Origin: Pollenia angustigena
Lineage: Eukaryota > Arthropoda > Insecta > Diptera > Polleniidae
Direction: 5' to 3'
DNA: 64,000 nucleotides
NCBI GenBank assembly: GCA_930367215.1
Contig: OV884058.1
Coordinates: 214,500,208-214,564,207 of the forward strand
A program made the translations under genes and the position numbers. The notes below the pieces were generated by a model. The model ran no database searches and was not told where the DNA came from. It worked only from the letters and a program-made list of their open reading frames with translations. Positions 1 to 11,261 of this stretch are shown piece after piece. Every line of letters begins with the position of its first letter. Position 1 is the first letter of the stretch.

Positions 1-182
1 TGTGGTTGAGCTTCAAAAATTTGGTTGATACCCTGGCATAATAACTTAATTAGTAAGCCAAAAACCTAGTTTTTAATCGTTAACTTTTTTTAACTTTTAG
101 TTTTAACAAATTAAAAAAAAAATATAATTTTTTATAAAAACTGAGCACTATCAAAATTTCCAATCTTTATAAATTAACTTAC
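1..182 (-). other. Start of an intron of the glutamine-rich gene
   Basis: On the minus strand the exon at 183-2012 is followed at once by GTAAGT (plus positions 177-182), a perfect insect 5' splice donor. The remaining bases to the window edge are A/T-rich and hold no coding signal, as expected for intron. The next exon would lie left of position 1. Confidence 0.7.
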
Positions 183-2012
183 GGTTCCTGCTTCTTGCAT
201 ATCATCACCATCCTCTGGATCATCGTCGCCGTCTTCCTTTACTTGCTTTACTGTGTGTTTGCCCCTCAAGTAGTTTTGTGTCCTCAACGAACTCTCTGTG
301 GAGCTTTCGATGCTGGCCATAATGGGCGTTACTTTATTGGCGGTTAAAGCATTATATCTTATTTGACCTTGAGGGGCATGAGTATAGGCAACACCTCCAA
401 CCATAGCATCTCGTTCGGTAAATTCAAAACGTAAAGGCCCTGGAGTATGATTGGTAGCCGTATTATGCCTCAGCTGGGAGTATACATTGGGGGATTGGGT
501 TGATATTGTTATAGTACTGGGTGTAGAGGCATATTGATTTTGATTGTAACCTGCTTGATAACTAGTGCGCACAACAGTCGAAGAGGCAGATGCTACTGCA
601 GAGGGATCTTGTTGATAGAAGAGTTTGGACGCGGGAAATTCTTGATTGTACGCGGATGCATCAGATGCATCGGAGTAATAAAGATTTTTTGAATATTGTG
701 AGTTTTGCAGGAAGGAAGGTGTGTAAACATGGTGATATAGTGGCTGTTGTTGGGGCAATGATTGCTGATAGGGAATGGGTGCCTGTGATTGCTGTAAGGA
801 GTGTAAATGTTGTTCTGCTTGGGCTTTTAGAACATTGTATTGCCGTTTATCGGTCTGCTCATCTATCTGTTTGTAATTGGGATCTCTGTTGGGCAAAAAA
901 TATTCGTTCGTATTCATAAAGCGTAAATATTCTTGGGCTTCTTTGTCCAGTCCTTGATATGAAGCTGTTTGATAATTATTATCTTGCAATTCCGTCATGT
1001 CGTTCTCTTCATAAACAGAATACATTTTTGGTGGCACAGAGGCGGCAGCCGGAAAGGCAACGGTTTTGCTGCCAGTTGGTGCACTCTCATGTATGGGAAT
1101 GGAAGGTTGCTGAACTCCATAATTTTGTTGTTGCTGTGCTTTTAATTCTGGCTGTTGTTGCTGCTGCTGCTGCTTTTGGGTGTATTGCATCTGATAGTAG
1201 GCCAGGGGGTTTTTGGGTGTAAGAAATTTTTGCTGTTGCAAATACTTTTCATGTTGTTTATTGTGTTGCTGCATTTTCTCCTGGTCTGGTATAGGATATT
1301 GCTTAAAATCAGGGTATTTTGTCAAAGCTGCTTGTTTTTGTTGTGGCTGTTGTTGTTGTTGATGCGATTGTGGAGCCACAATAGCTGGAGCTGGTTGCTG
1401 TGGTGGTTTCTCATATTTAGGATAAGAATTATTCTGTTGTTGTGTGTTAGTTGGCTGTTGCTTTTGTGGCACAGGATGTACGACTACTTGCCCATTAAAT
1501 GCAGGAGAGGCCTTAAAGTTATGCATGTATTGTTGTGATAATGCGGGTAGATGTATGGCATTGGGATGTCCTCCCGATAATTGTGGTCTATAAGGAGAAC
1601 TTTTGGCATTATTTAAAAATCCAGAAATGCTTCCTTTGGAGTTGGGAACATGCTTAGAACTTTTCAAGGATTCATATCCAAAGCGGATGTTTTGCGGCTT
1701 GTGCTGAGTTTTCGGTAAAGCATTGTGAACCCTTCGTATTTGAGTACGAATGGGGAAGTGATCTGCCCGAGCATGAATTTTAAACGGCTGTCTACGTCTT
1801 AAGGTAAACTTGGAATTTCTAGAATGCGGCAGTAAAGTACGACCCGATCTCGCATTCGTAACATTGTTCACTAACACATCTAGAGTATTATTTAATTGGT
1901 CATTATTTTGTTGTGGTATTAAATGCTTATTAATATTTTCAGCACTGCACGACACCCAACCATAAAAGGTTATAATTAATAAACCACTTATCGATAGTTT
2001 TAAATGAAACAT
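183..2012 (-). CDS. Secreted glutamine-rich protein, first coding exon (partial gene)
   Basis: The reading frame opens with ATG at 2012-2010 and runs 610 codons to the splice donor at 182; read through the donor it would add only Val-Ser before a stop. Residues 1-24 form a signal peptide: a hydrophobic stretch LLIITFYGWV followed by SCSA, with cleavage likely before EN. Residues 54-94 are strongly basic, with RRR and RR pairs that could be protease sites. Residues 183-305 and about 395-425 are rich in Gln, Pro and Tyr, with Gln runs of five to seven. Residues 594-607 are acidic (Asp/Glu). No enzyme domain or membrane segment follows the signal peptide, so an extracellular matrix, cuticle-associated or secreted structural role is plausible but inferred. 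The A at -3 of the start codon fits fly initiation context. The glutamine codons make CTG/TTG repeats on the plus strand, which create leucine-rich false frames there. I do not recognise the specific fly orthologue. This is the only long intact coding region in the window. Confidence 0.88.
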
Positions 2013-2385
2013 TTTTATTTTTCTCGTTTTGCTTTTATTTTCTTTTACTTATTTAAAATTTAACACTTTTACTTCTTATGGATAAATGGTATATTTTGAA
2101 CTAATTGATCAATATACAATATTATTAAATTTTTTTTTTTTTAAATTTTTTATTACAACTTCATTCTTTTAACTCTACCAGGAAACTTTCTGTTAACACT
2201 TCAAAGAAAAAGACTTTTATTTTTAATTAATTTTTTTCCGTTTAGTTTCTTCTTAACGTCTTCTTTTGCCAACGTCTAGCTTACATTTAATGTACCGTTG
2301 GTTTGGCGACTTTAAGCGTAGCTTGCTTGCAACTTCTTAAACTTTTACCCAAAAGACACAAGACCATGGTCATGACAACAAAAGA

Positions 2386-2413
2386 CTAACTGACTCTTAT
2401 ACTTTTTTTATAT
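2386..2413 (-). promoter_or_regulatory. Possible core promoter of the glutamine-rich gene
   Basis: The minus strand reads TCAGTT at 2393-2388, matching the arthropod initiator (TCAKTY), with +1 at 2391. A TATAAAAA box starts at 2412, about 21 bp upstream, which is closer than the usual 30 bp. This would give a leader of about 380 nt before the ATG at 2012. That leader holds a short upstream reading frame starting near 2372, and a possible donor AAT/GTAAGC near 2286, so it may be spliced. Motif match only. Confidence 0.3.
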
Positions 2414-3136
2414 GCTAAAGTTGTATTTGTTATAAATTTTTTTTTTTACTTTTCTTTTCTTGTTTGAGCTGTGTTGCGTCTGCGCTCTGAATTGAGTGTT
2501 GATTTGTGTTGGTTGTTGCTTCTTACTTTTTTCAAGTTTTCGTATTTTTCAAGTTTCATGTTTTATTATTGTTGTTGTACTGTTAACATTGGGCTTAAAT
2601 TTCATCTAAGAAGAAAGGTTTATTTTATGTGTATTGGTTTCTAAATCTAGTCTGATCATATATGACTCTCCGGAGAGAAGTATATTAAAATTACAAAAGA
2701 CCAGTTGTTTACATTCTTTATTACCTGTTTGTCTTAGTTAAAGCAAAAAATTTCAGCTGGATGATAAGGCTGTTTTACAAAAGATAATAGAAATTAAGTT
2801 TTCTTTCTATTATTTAAAATATCTTTAGGTTTAAATACAGTAAGGAAAATAAACAGATGCATTTTGATTAATTTAATTTCGAAAGTTTTTTATATGTATT
2901 TTATAAAAAAGTTAAAAAAACCAGTAACAAAATATTTGTCGTTGAAGTGATAGTTTGATTGCAGCGTTAGTTTATTGCACTATTCAGTTGTTTGCAGTAA
3001 AATAATTTCCAAAATTCTGCCAATTCTGAAATATCCGAAGGCAACCGACCGATTGTGTTTGTGCCTGTTTAACGGATTACGCCCTTAAAATAAATTTTGT
3101 TAACTTTAATATTTGAATTATAAGAAGAAAAACTAA
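2414..3136. other. Upstream flank of the glutamine-rich gene, no gene seen
   Basis: A/T-rich sequence with T-runs on the plus strand. No coding frame, repeat or clear element boundary was seen. It may contain regulatory DNA of the minus-strand gene. Confidence 0.4.
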
Positions 3137-4181
3137 GTTCTCATCCATATCATGAAATATTTGCCGCAAAAACTTTCTTCAATTCTCGTTTAAAACTACA
3201 TTCGTGTCCATAGAATAAAAATTTTGTTTTACAGTATTGAGCAGTGATGCCAACTTTTTGAGAGCCAAAAGCACTTTAAAATTTAAAAAAAAAACACTAA
3301 AAAGCACTATTTCGAGCAAAAAAAAAGCGTAAAACAGCACTAAGCCATTTTTACAATTTAATTAAACACAAAACAAGTTGCATTCGGCTGTGCCGAATAT
3401 TATTTATATACCTCCAAAATTTCAAAAAAAAGGCGAACAAAATTCGAAAATTTGTTTTTGTTTTTAATTTAATTTTCTATGCGAACGTTAACGTTCGAAA
3501 TCGATGAACAGGATGTAAATAATAAATATATTTACATTTGTATCTTCAATAAAAATAATATCATCCAAATCATTTGAAGTTTAAATTGGCCATAAAACAG
3601 TTTTAAAGTAATACAGTGCGAGCTCGATTTTCGTAACTCGAAAAAATCTGGCATGTTGCAATTACCGAAAATTTGCAATGACCGACCATTGTTTATAAAA
3701 CTTAATGATAGCGTATATTTTAATAAACATCCTTGTATTTTATTGTTTAAATAAATCTAAGTTTTTTGGACGGTTTCTGACTGCATGTTTTTTAACAATT
3801 CCTAATATTTTCCAATCCATATTCTAATTTTGAAACAGTGTCTACATCTTAAAAAAATGGAAAAAAAAATAAAAATTGGAAAAAGCACTAAAGGCACTAA
3901 CGAAAAATTGAAAAAGCACCAAGTTAGTGCTTTTTTTTAGTTTGGCACTATAGATAAAATTTTGGCGTTTTGAGGCATCAAAAAGCACCATAAATAGTGC
4001 CAAAAGCACTAAGTTGGCATCACTGGTATTGAGTAATTTTCTATGTCTTCTCTCTTTCTTTTAATAACAAACTTACAAAAACTTCTTGTACATGAAACAA
4101 ATTATACTTTTCCATTCGTCTTTCCCTTTCATCAACAAACTCAAATGTTTCGCAGCAAATGTTTCATAATATGGATTGGGA
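3137..4181. mobile_element. MITE of the 8214-8478 family, split by a hAT insertion
   Basis: The left end (GTTCTCATCCATATCATGAA from 3137) and the reverse complement of the right end (ATCCCAATCCATATTATGAA, to 4181) are imperfect inverted repeats. Both match the ends of the element at 8214-8478 (GTCCTCGTCTATA...). Interior sequence on the right side (4034-4130) also matches 8290-8400 in reverse complement. The flanking 3-bp duplication is decayed. The centre is displaced by the hAT element at 3242-4025. Confidence 0.6.
3242..4025. mobile_element. Non-autonomous hAT element (784 bp)
   Basis: The ends are CAGTGATGCCAACTTTTTGA and its near-complement ...AAGTTGGCATCACTG, flanked by a perfect 8-bp duplication GTATTGAG (3234-3241 and 4026-4033), which is diagnostic of hAT insertion. 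AAAAGCACT motifs recur near both ends. It shares ends, length and interior blocks with 47936-48725, in opposite orientation. It includes a short hairpin ATTCGGCTGTGCCGAAT near 3383. No transposase frame is present. Confidence 0.85.
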
Positions 4182-4968
4182 TTTATAAACATGTTCTGTT
4201 TCCCAGCAAAAATAAAGTAAGAAAATCAAAGGGAAAGTGAAAAAATTACGAGAGGAAAGTATTTACGATAAGATAAATTTTTTACCGCGAACATTTTTTC
4301 CCGCTATAATTCTTCTTTGAATTATCTCAAAAAATGTTTTTCGTGGGAGTTTTTCATGATCGCAAAAATGTGAAAATTCACGATAGGAGTGAATGTCATC
4401 ATCATCAGGAGTCATACATATTTCAAATATAAGAGATGCAAAAAGCTTCGAGATTTTATTCAAAGTAAAATTTTAAAGTTTCGATATGGATTCAACGCAG
4501 CGATCTTTCGTTCAAATAAAATATGCTTCCGACAAAAATTGTTTGACATCAAGTGCAGCTCTTTATCTTTATGAGATGGAGACATACATAGCAATGTGCC
4601 ATTTATTATATATTCTGGATGGTTCTATACATAGGCGAAAATACAGATTCAGTGTTTTCAATCAAAGAAACTTGCGGTCAAGGAAGAAAAACTTATAAAA
4701 AGCAATGAGGCTCAAACAAATTCGTATACAGCTGGCATATCGGATTTTTTTAAGAATAAACCTTTAATTTTAGTCGTAAAAATCCCGATAATTAGCAATA
4801 ATCTTCAGTTTTAGTAAAACTAGCCGATTGCATATTTAAAAAAAAAATTGCTTATTGGATTAAACACAATTCGTTCACTTCCAAGACTTCGTTTGAACCT
4901 AAACCATTCTTCATTGTGTGTTATTCAATCATAAATAGTGCTTCCCACCCCTAAATAAAGGGTGAACC
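4182..4968. other. Unassigned A/T-rich spacer
   Basis: Short open frames around 4389-4700 on the plus strand have ordinary composition and match no family I recognise. They overlap in several frames and lack splice or start support. No repeat boundary was seen. Confidence 0.35.
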
Positions 4969-5839
4969 ACACCTTAACGTCAAGTTTTTTTCTGCATTTC
5001 ATTTGACATTTCTCAATTTCAGACTAACTCAATTTCAACCATGGAAAGATACACAATCGAGCAACGCATTACAGTTATTCAAGCTTATTATGAAAATGGG
5101 CGTTCAAATCAAAATGCATATCATGCACTTCGTAATTTTTCCGGTCAATTTAATCGTCCAAATGTGCGTACAATCGAAAGAATTGTGCAAAAATTTGAGC
5201 AAACCGGACCTGTAGGAGATGTGAAAACACCAGAGCATGCTCGTACAGCACCTCTCACGCTCGTCGTGCAACTGACTCAAGAGCTAAAGCCTCTTGACCA
5301 ATTCAAACGTTGTCAATGGTCAGAATGGTGGCAAGAAATGGCAACATTGGATGATAAATTTTCGAAGAAAATCATCTTCAGTGATGAGTCACATTTTCAC
5401 CTCTGTGGATTCGTCAATAAGTAGAATTGCCGCATTTGGGCGAATGATAATCCAAGAGTGATTGTCGAAAAACCAATGCGATGTCAATTGGCCGCCAAGA
5501 TCATGTGATTTGACACCGTTGGACTTTTTTCTTTGGGGTTATTTGAAAGAAAAGGTGTACGTCGATAAGCCAGCAACAATTCAAGAGCTAAAGGATGAGA
5601 TAATTTGGTACATTAACGGCATAGAACCTTAATTATGCCTCAGCGTCATCGAAAATTTGGACCACCGGATGGAGGTGTGCCACCGCGGCGGCCATTTTGC
5701 AGATATTTTGTTCCATACATAATTGAACCATACATAAAAAAGAAGTGGCAATAATTTCCTAAATAATTTGTGTTTTATTCAAAATCAAAATCGGCTCTTA
5801 AAATTTATACCCTTTATAAGCTTCAATCATAGTCACCCT
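4969..5839 (+). pseudogene. Internally deleted mariner-family transposase relic
   Basis: From ATG at 5041 the frame encodes the N-terminal helix-turn-helix region, with YTIEQRITVIQAYYENGRS and RPNVRTIERIVQKFEQTGP. It then jumps by deletion to the first catalytic-aspartate block FSDESHFHLCGFVNK, where a TAG stop (5422-5424) interrupts the frame before NCRIW. After IVEKPM a second deletion joins directly to the last block, read in another frame: WPPRSCDLTPLDFFLWGYLK, then a tail ending near 5633. The central segment with the second catalytic aspartate is missing. The flanks begin AGGGTGAACCACACC and end TGACTATGATTG.../CACCCT, an imperfect terminal repeat. The same end sequence, CACACCTTAACGTCAAG, recurs in the relic near 47620. 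The element is dead. Confidence 0.88.
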
Positions 5840-5899
5840 TATCGTGTTTGGCATTTATGTGGCGAAAATAAGGCGTTTTAAAAAATTGGTATTGCGGTA

Positions 5900-6164
5900 A
5901 GTCTATGTTCATACGGCTCTTGTCTTATTGACATGATTGCTACTTTATAGGCGAGAGGGACGTGGGGAAACGAAACGAGTACACAGATGCATGTACAGTC
6001 TTTACGTTTTGCTTTTTCATTCGTTGTTTAATTTTGTAATTGTATTCAATATCAAAAATGCACATGTCGTCAACATGACTTGAATCATTTGAACGCCAAT
6101 TCATGTTCAAAGAAGAAAAAGGAAGAATCTTGTCAATAAGACATGAGCCGTATGAATTCAGACT
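5900..6164. mobile_element. TA-flanked MITE (265 bp)
   Basis: Inverted ends AGTCTATGTTCATACGGCTC and AGTCTGAATTCATACGGCTC (right end, reverse complement) of about 35 bp are flanked by TA at 5898-5899 and 6165-6166. The TA duplication suggests mobilisation by a Tc1/mariner transposase. No coding content. Confidence 0.7.
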
Positions 6165-6239
6165 TATTAGCAAAAACGAGAACAAATAATACGACACTTT
6201 TAACAAATATTTTTATTTCTGTCAATACAAAAATAATAC

Positions 6240-7101
6240 CGTTCTTATTCAACTCAACAAAAAGATGATAACATTTTATTCCATTCGGTTTTATTGTAAA
6301 AACCACAAACTTCATGTGTTCGGTTCAGCTCATTAGTGTTCGTTTGTTTCGTTTGTGCTTACCGCCCTTTTGGCTGGTAAAAAACCAAAAATTTTTTACT
6401 AAAACAAAATACACATACGAAAAAAAAAAACAAAAAGCCAGCAAAATAATTCTAAACAAACACACAAAAGTTCGTGCTGCGGTCGTTGCTAAAATTTTTT
6501 GTTGTTCATTTCTTGAACAATGTAAAAAAAGAAACATTATAGAACATTAAAATATAATGTTTGTCTGCAGTATCACTACAATTGTTCTATTTTTTAACGA
6601 AGAACAGAACACTGTATAATAAACGGCTCTTTCTTGAAAATGTTTACGAACGGTATTAAAGGCTAGATTACACTATTATACTTTGTATTTATACATGTCA
6701 AAAACTCAAGTAATATGACAAAGTGTGATAGTGTGCATGCAATGTGTCACGTATTATGAAAAAAGTTTGACATCCCATACGACTTCATCGTATTTTGAAA
6801 AATTTCTAAACAATAATACTTTTCATTGGATCAGGGTTGCATTTTATTTCATGTGTCAGTGTTTATACTTTGTGTGATGGTGTGAACACAAACTGTCATT
6901 TTACATTAGATTTTTTGACAGTCGCATCAAAACTCATTAGATTTCTATCTAACAAAGTATTATGGAATACGTAAGACTTAAGAGATAGTGTAATCTAGGC
7001 TTAAGTGTTGTGTTCATATGCAGAAACACTAAAAAAATAGAAATCGTTCCTGGGTGTGTGAGCCGAACGCTAAATAATGTTCTGTTTATTGTCGAACGCT
7101 G
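6240..7101. mobile_element. Non-autonomous element, copy A of the 32888-33378 family, interrupted
   Basis: Sequence from about 6240 (ATTCGGTTTTATTGTAAAAA) through the ATGTGTTCGGTTC and TTTTGGCTGG blocks to the end CGAACGCTG at 7101 aligns with 33020-33378. The left end is uncertain, because the first part of the family copy at 32888 is not clear here. It is interrupted by the TTAA-flanked MITE at 6660-7000. Confidence 0.65.
6660..7000. mobile_element. TTAA-flanked MITE (341 bp)
   Basis: Ends AGGCTAGATTACACTAT and GCCTAGATTACACTAT (reverse complement of the right end) are flanked by TTAA at 6656-6659 and 7001-7004, the piggyBac-type target. The homologous host element at 32888-33378 lacks it and has one TTAA at 33278-33281, so the insertion boundaries are confirmed inside the window. 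Confidence 0.8.
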
Positions 7102-7979
7102 CTAAACACTCACACGCCATGTTTAAAAATTTCCCGCGCATTTTGAAGTTATAGTGGCACTAGAATTTAACTATGCATTTATTGGTATGCATTTACCGAC
7201 AATGGAAATCGTCCCGCGGAAAAATTTTACTAATAACCAGTAAAGCAGAAAAGAGTGGTTGTAAATATTAAATGTAAACCACACTTTGGACGATTCAAAA
7301 TAAGCAAAATTTTTCTTAAGTGCAACAATTTTAACATTCTTTTTAATATCTATCATGCAACAATTTCCTGACAATTTTCTTTGTAGCAATAAACTACATG
7401 CTAAATTAATGCTGTGCATACTACATTGTTTAGTATGCAAACTATTAGCAAATATGTTTAAGCATATTGTGTTTAATTTAACCATATTATTGTTACCGGC
7501 AATCATGTTACGGTCAAATTATTTTTCCATAAAGAATTCACAACCTAATAATGGTTGCCTCTAAACATAGTCGGGTTAAATATGACAATAATTTGCTTAT
7601 CTCTGAAATGTGCTTAATTTTAAATTCACAATAGTGTTTTCCTCTTTTCCAAGAGTAACATGCTATTATCGAAAAATAACCATGCTATTATGAGTGTGAA
7701 ACATATTTTTGTTATTATTAACCACTATGCGGCCCCTAAACATAGCGATTTGTTGTACAATGTGATCAAGTTGTACAACCAATTATTACTTTAGAGGTGT
7801 GGTTGTTGGTCATCTGTTGAATAAAATATCAAAAAATAAGATTTTCTTTCAAATTAATTGTATGGCCAGTTGTAACGTGTGAGGCCGCATAACATGTTCG
7901 GAGGCAAAAATAATATGGTTGTGACTTCTTAATGTAGGACTAGTTTAACTATAAAATGGTTTCCGGTAACACTAGGGTT
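7102..7979. repeat. Region with repeated AACCATATTATGGT-type palindromes
   Basis: Several variants of AACCATATTATTGTTA, AACCATGCTATTATGAG and AATAATATGGTT occur between 7440 and 7920. The same motif clusters at 35990-36210, 37380-37440 and 40650-40700, suggesting an element family with many internal copies. No terminal repeats could be fixed and no gene is present. Confidence 0.35.
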
Positions 7980-8114
7980 GGGTTCACACTATGAAAGTTT
8001 TCTTTCAGAAATTCTGGGTTTATTGGTGAGAGGGGAGAGAATAATAGCATGTTCTCTTCCCCTCTCACCAATAAACTCAGACATTCTGAAAGAAAACTTT
8101 CATAGTGTGATCCC
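7980..8114. mobile_element. Compact hairpin MITE (135 bp)
   Basis: Two arms of about 62 bp, nearly identical in inverted orientation (GGGTTCACACTATGAAAGTT against GGGATCACACTATGAAAGTT), leave a loop of about 11 bp. The low divergence between arms implies a recent origin. No target duplication was identified. Confidence 0.75.
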
Positions 8115-8213
8115 AGACTTATATGGTTAAATTAATTTCGTTAAAAATTGTTTTATTTGAGGTGACTATATTACAAATTTTTTTCTCTGGGTGTACAAAA
8201 AAAATTTAGTTTA

Positions 8214-8478
8214 GTCCTCGTCTATATTATGAAATATTCGCTGCAAAACATTAGAGTTTGATGGTTAAAGGCTAAAGACGAAGGGAAAAGAGTACGTTGA
8301 TTTGTCTACAAATTGTTTTTGTGTGTTCGTTATTGAAAGGAAGAAGAAGATAGAGAAAAGGGATACAAAATACTTAAATACCGCAAAACAAAAGTTTCAT
8401 TGTATTGGCAAAAAAGCAGTTTCAAAAGAGAATTGAAGAACGTTTCTGCAGCAAATGTTTCATGCTATAGACGAGGAC
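8214..8478. mobile_element. PIF/Harbinger-like MITE with TTA duplication (265 bp)
   Basis: Ends GTCCTCGTCTATATTATGAA and GTCCTCGTCTATAGCATGAA (reverse complement) are flanked by TTA at 8211-8213 and 8479-8481. A 3-bp TTA/TAA target is typical of PIF/Harbinger MITEs. It shares ends with the interrupted element at 3137-4181. Confidence 0.75.
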
Positions 8479-8481
8479 TTA

Positions 8482-9732
8482 AGTGAGTATCGATGATTCT
8501 CTTTAAAACTGGAATTACCATTTCTATTGAGGTTATTTCAAGACAATAGAAGTGGTTTTGTTTTTAAGGCGTTGAAATATATTTCTTTAATTGCCTTGCT
8601 CTGCTTAACAACATGTATTTGCGCAAATTAGCAAACAAAACAAAGAAAAAATATCAGCATCACAATTATTACTTTAGCGATATTAATGAGCTCCTTAGAT
8701 TGCTTTAAATTTGTTTTCTCATCCAGCCATTGGACATTGACTATTAAAAGAATGTATTTAAGCAAATATATTGTTGGCATTAAAGCAAATTTATTGCTGG
8801 TATGTAATTTGCGGTAAATTTCTTTTTTGATAATGAAAAAATGAGGTGTAATTTTAATTAATTATTCGCAGGTGGCTGGTTATTAATATTTTTTAAAAGC
8901 AGGGTCTTTCAAATTTAAGTTTTTTTTTATAATCGTAAGATATTTGAACTAGAGTTTTGCGCGAGACTTAAATCTTTGGCCTCACTTGTGGTTAACTTTA
9001 AATATTAATCGCGAATAAGAGCGTGAGTGTGATTGCGCGCGTGATAAAAAATTTAATTCACTTGTGATTTCTTATGCTCTCACTTTAGATTTTCTTAAGA
9101 AACGGTTTAATCCTACCAATAATAATAAAAAGAAGTATTAATGTGAAAGTTTTTATGTTTGCGAACTTGTGAGTTTGGGAATTTGTATGTATGTGGTGCA
9201 GTCACGCAAAAACTGCTTAATAAATTTTGATGAAATCCGGTAGACGGATAGCATAAAATATTTTTTAAGAGGTAAATATGGAAAAAATTGATACAAAGAT
9301 AAAGGTTTTTGATAAATGTTCTGTAACTCTCGCGTCGAGAAACTTTTCGATTGAAATGTGTAAAATGAATCGAATATGATATATTTTGGAACAAACAGCT
9401 GTTTTTCTCACTAAACTGTGTCTGTAACTATTTGTTTTGGCGAGTACTGGCTGTCACGTTAGGAAATTACTCGCCAATTTACAGAAAAAGTGTGTCTGTA
9501 ACATTTTTGTGAAAAAGTTTCCGCTTTGAACTGTCAAATAAACTCACGAATAAAAATGGGATAAGAAAAAATTGTAACACTAATGCTAGAAACACAACTG
9601 GGACGAACGACGAACTTCGCATAGTACGACGAATTCGTCGGCAAGAATTCGTTGCGTAAATTCGTCAAATGAGACACAATAAGTGCGTGAACCTAAATTT
9701 TTTTTTAATTTATAAAAACCTATTAATCGGGT
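8482..9732. other. Unassigned A/T-rich sequence
   Basis: No gene or bounded element was seen. Around 9590-9665 a CG-bearing stretch (GACGAACGACGAACTTCG, GACGAATTCGTCGGC) resembles an isolated end of an element whose partner end was not found. Confidence 0.35.
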
Positions 9733-10170
9733 GTTTTTACCGAATTTTAGCTATTCCTTATAGTTTTAGGGAGTTTTAATCAATTTAATGGCATGTTTGA
9801 AATATTTAAAAATTTTCCCGATTTTTCGCCATTTTTGCAACTTTTTTTTTGCCATTTTCCGAAATTTAGTTTTTTTCATTCATTTAGCGATTTCAAATAA
9901 ATTTTAGTGTTTATTTAAAAGTTTGCAATTTTTCGCGAATTTTAGCCAAGTTCGCAATAGAAGCGAATTGTCCCTGTGATTTTTTACATCTTTCTTTATC
10001 ATGCCGCTGTTAGCAAATTTTTGCGAATTTCCGCTAATTTTGCAATTTTTACCGAATTTTAGCCATTCCTTATAGTTTTAGGGACTTTTTTTTATCAATT
10101 ATATGGCTTTTTTTCAAATAATAAAATTTTTTGGCGAATTTACGCCATTTTTGCAAATTTTTTTTAAAAA
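9733..10170. repeat. Diverged direct repeat, period about 312 bp
   Basis: The block ACCGAATTTTAGCTATTCCT at 9739 recurs as ACCGAATTTTAGCCATTCCT at 10051, each followed by TATAGTTTTAGGGA, a CAATT...TGGC segment and CGCCATTTTTGCAA. This is two diverged copies of one unit. Confidence 0.55.
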
Positions 10171-10530
10171 TATTTTGTTTTTTGCACATTTATTTATTGT
10201 TTAATTGTTTTGCTTTTAACATCTTTATAAAATATGTATATGAATGTTTTCAAAGCTCGTTTGCAAACAACAAACATTTAAGTCGCACTTAACATTATTT
10301 GGTATAGCCGACGGCTTTATTTTCGCCGCCGTCAACGATATGGGTTACTGGTGTTCTCAACGTCTGCAATGTAACATCGGCTTCGAGTGCAATGTTATGA
10401 AATTTACAACGTAGCGACGTAATCTCCTTTGATAGTTTTCGACACGAGTTACAGATGCACTTTGTTCTCACTTTTCGAGAAACGATGGAATATTTTGTTT
10501 TACATCTTTTCGATGCGAGAAGTTCTCACT
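10171..10530. other. Unassigned sequence
   Basis: Contains a small GC-richer patch near 10305-10345 (GCCGACGGCTTTATTTTCGC followed by CGCCGTC), possibly an end of a lost element. No coding support. Confidence 0.3.
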
Positions 10531-10539
10531 ATAGTTACA

Positions 10540-11110
10540 GAACATGGGTACAGATTGCATATGGTTCAGACCAAAATATAAGGTGATTTTTAAGTTGTAA
10601 AAATGGAAAAAATTGGTACTTTTTCTCATATTAATAAATTTGGTACACATACAGATTATATATATATATATATATGCAGTTCTACTTAATGGGGGCGTAA
10701 TATGTTAAAAAAACTGGCACTTTTGAAGCTGTTATTTTTGGTACTCATTTACGTTTAGTATTTTTTCTCTATTTCGATAAATTTGGTAAACAGATTGCAT
10801 GTCATCCACTTTAAAATATAGGATACTTTTTAAGGGATAAAAATGGCACAAACTTAGTTTTCTTTCTCTTCTTGATAAATTTGGTATACGTGCTGATAAA
10901 AGCCTCATTAACATACAGGTGTACTTTGTGGGGGCCTAAAGGCCTCAGGAAAAGCTGGTATACTTGGTTCTCTTTTAAAGTTGGTACTTTTGGTACTTAT
11001 ATACCTTTGGTACTTTTTCTCTTTTCGATAAATTTAGTACAGAGATAGCATAAGGCCCAGATTAAAAAAGGGGTAAAAAGGGAGAAAATTGGTACTTTTT
11101 CTCTTTTTGC
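10540..11110. repeat. Three degenerate units of about 240-250 bp
   Basis: CAGATTGCAT at 10551 and 10791 and AGAGATAGCAT at 11041 each follow GATAAATTTGGTA-type sequence and precede an AAATATAAGG/TTTTTAAG/AAAAATGG block with GGTACTTTTTCTC. A (TA)n tract lies at about 10656-10676. This is non-coding, apparently part of an old element. Confidence 0.5.
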
Positions 11111-11261
11111 TTAATTTGGTATACAGGCATATGCCGGAATTTTCGTTCCGGATTTTTCGTTCGAGATCGAAAGTCCAAAACCACTTAAAACATCTACATA
11201 TAACATAGCTCAGTAAATGGATTTGCATTATAATAAATTAAAAAACAAGCTTTTATTTGAT

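Noticed and set aside
174..182. TAA at 176-174 as the true C-terminus of the glutamine-rich protein
   Set aside because: It follows a perfect GTAAGT donor at once, so intron read-through is more likely.
590..1538. Plus-strand frames rich in Leu/Val/Cys opposite the glutamine-rich exon
   Set aside because: They are antisense shadows of CAG/CAA glutamine codons (CTG/TTG on the plus strand) and overlap a well-supported coding exon.
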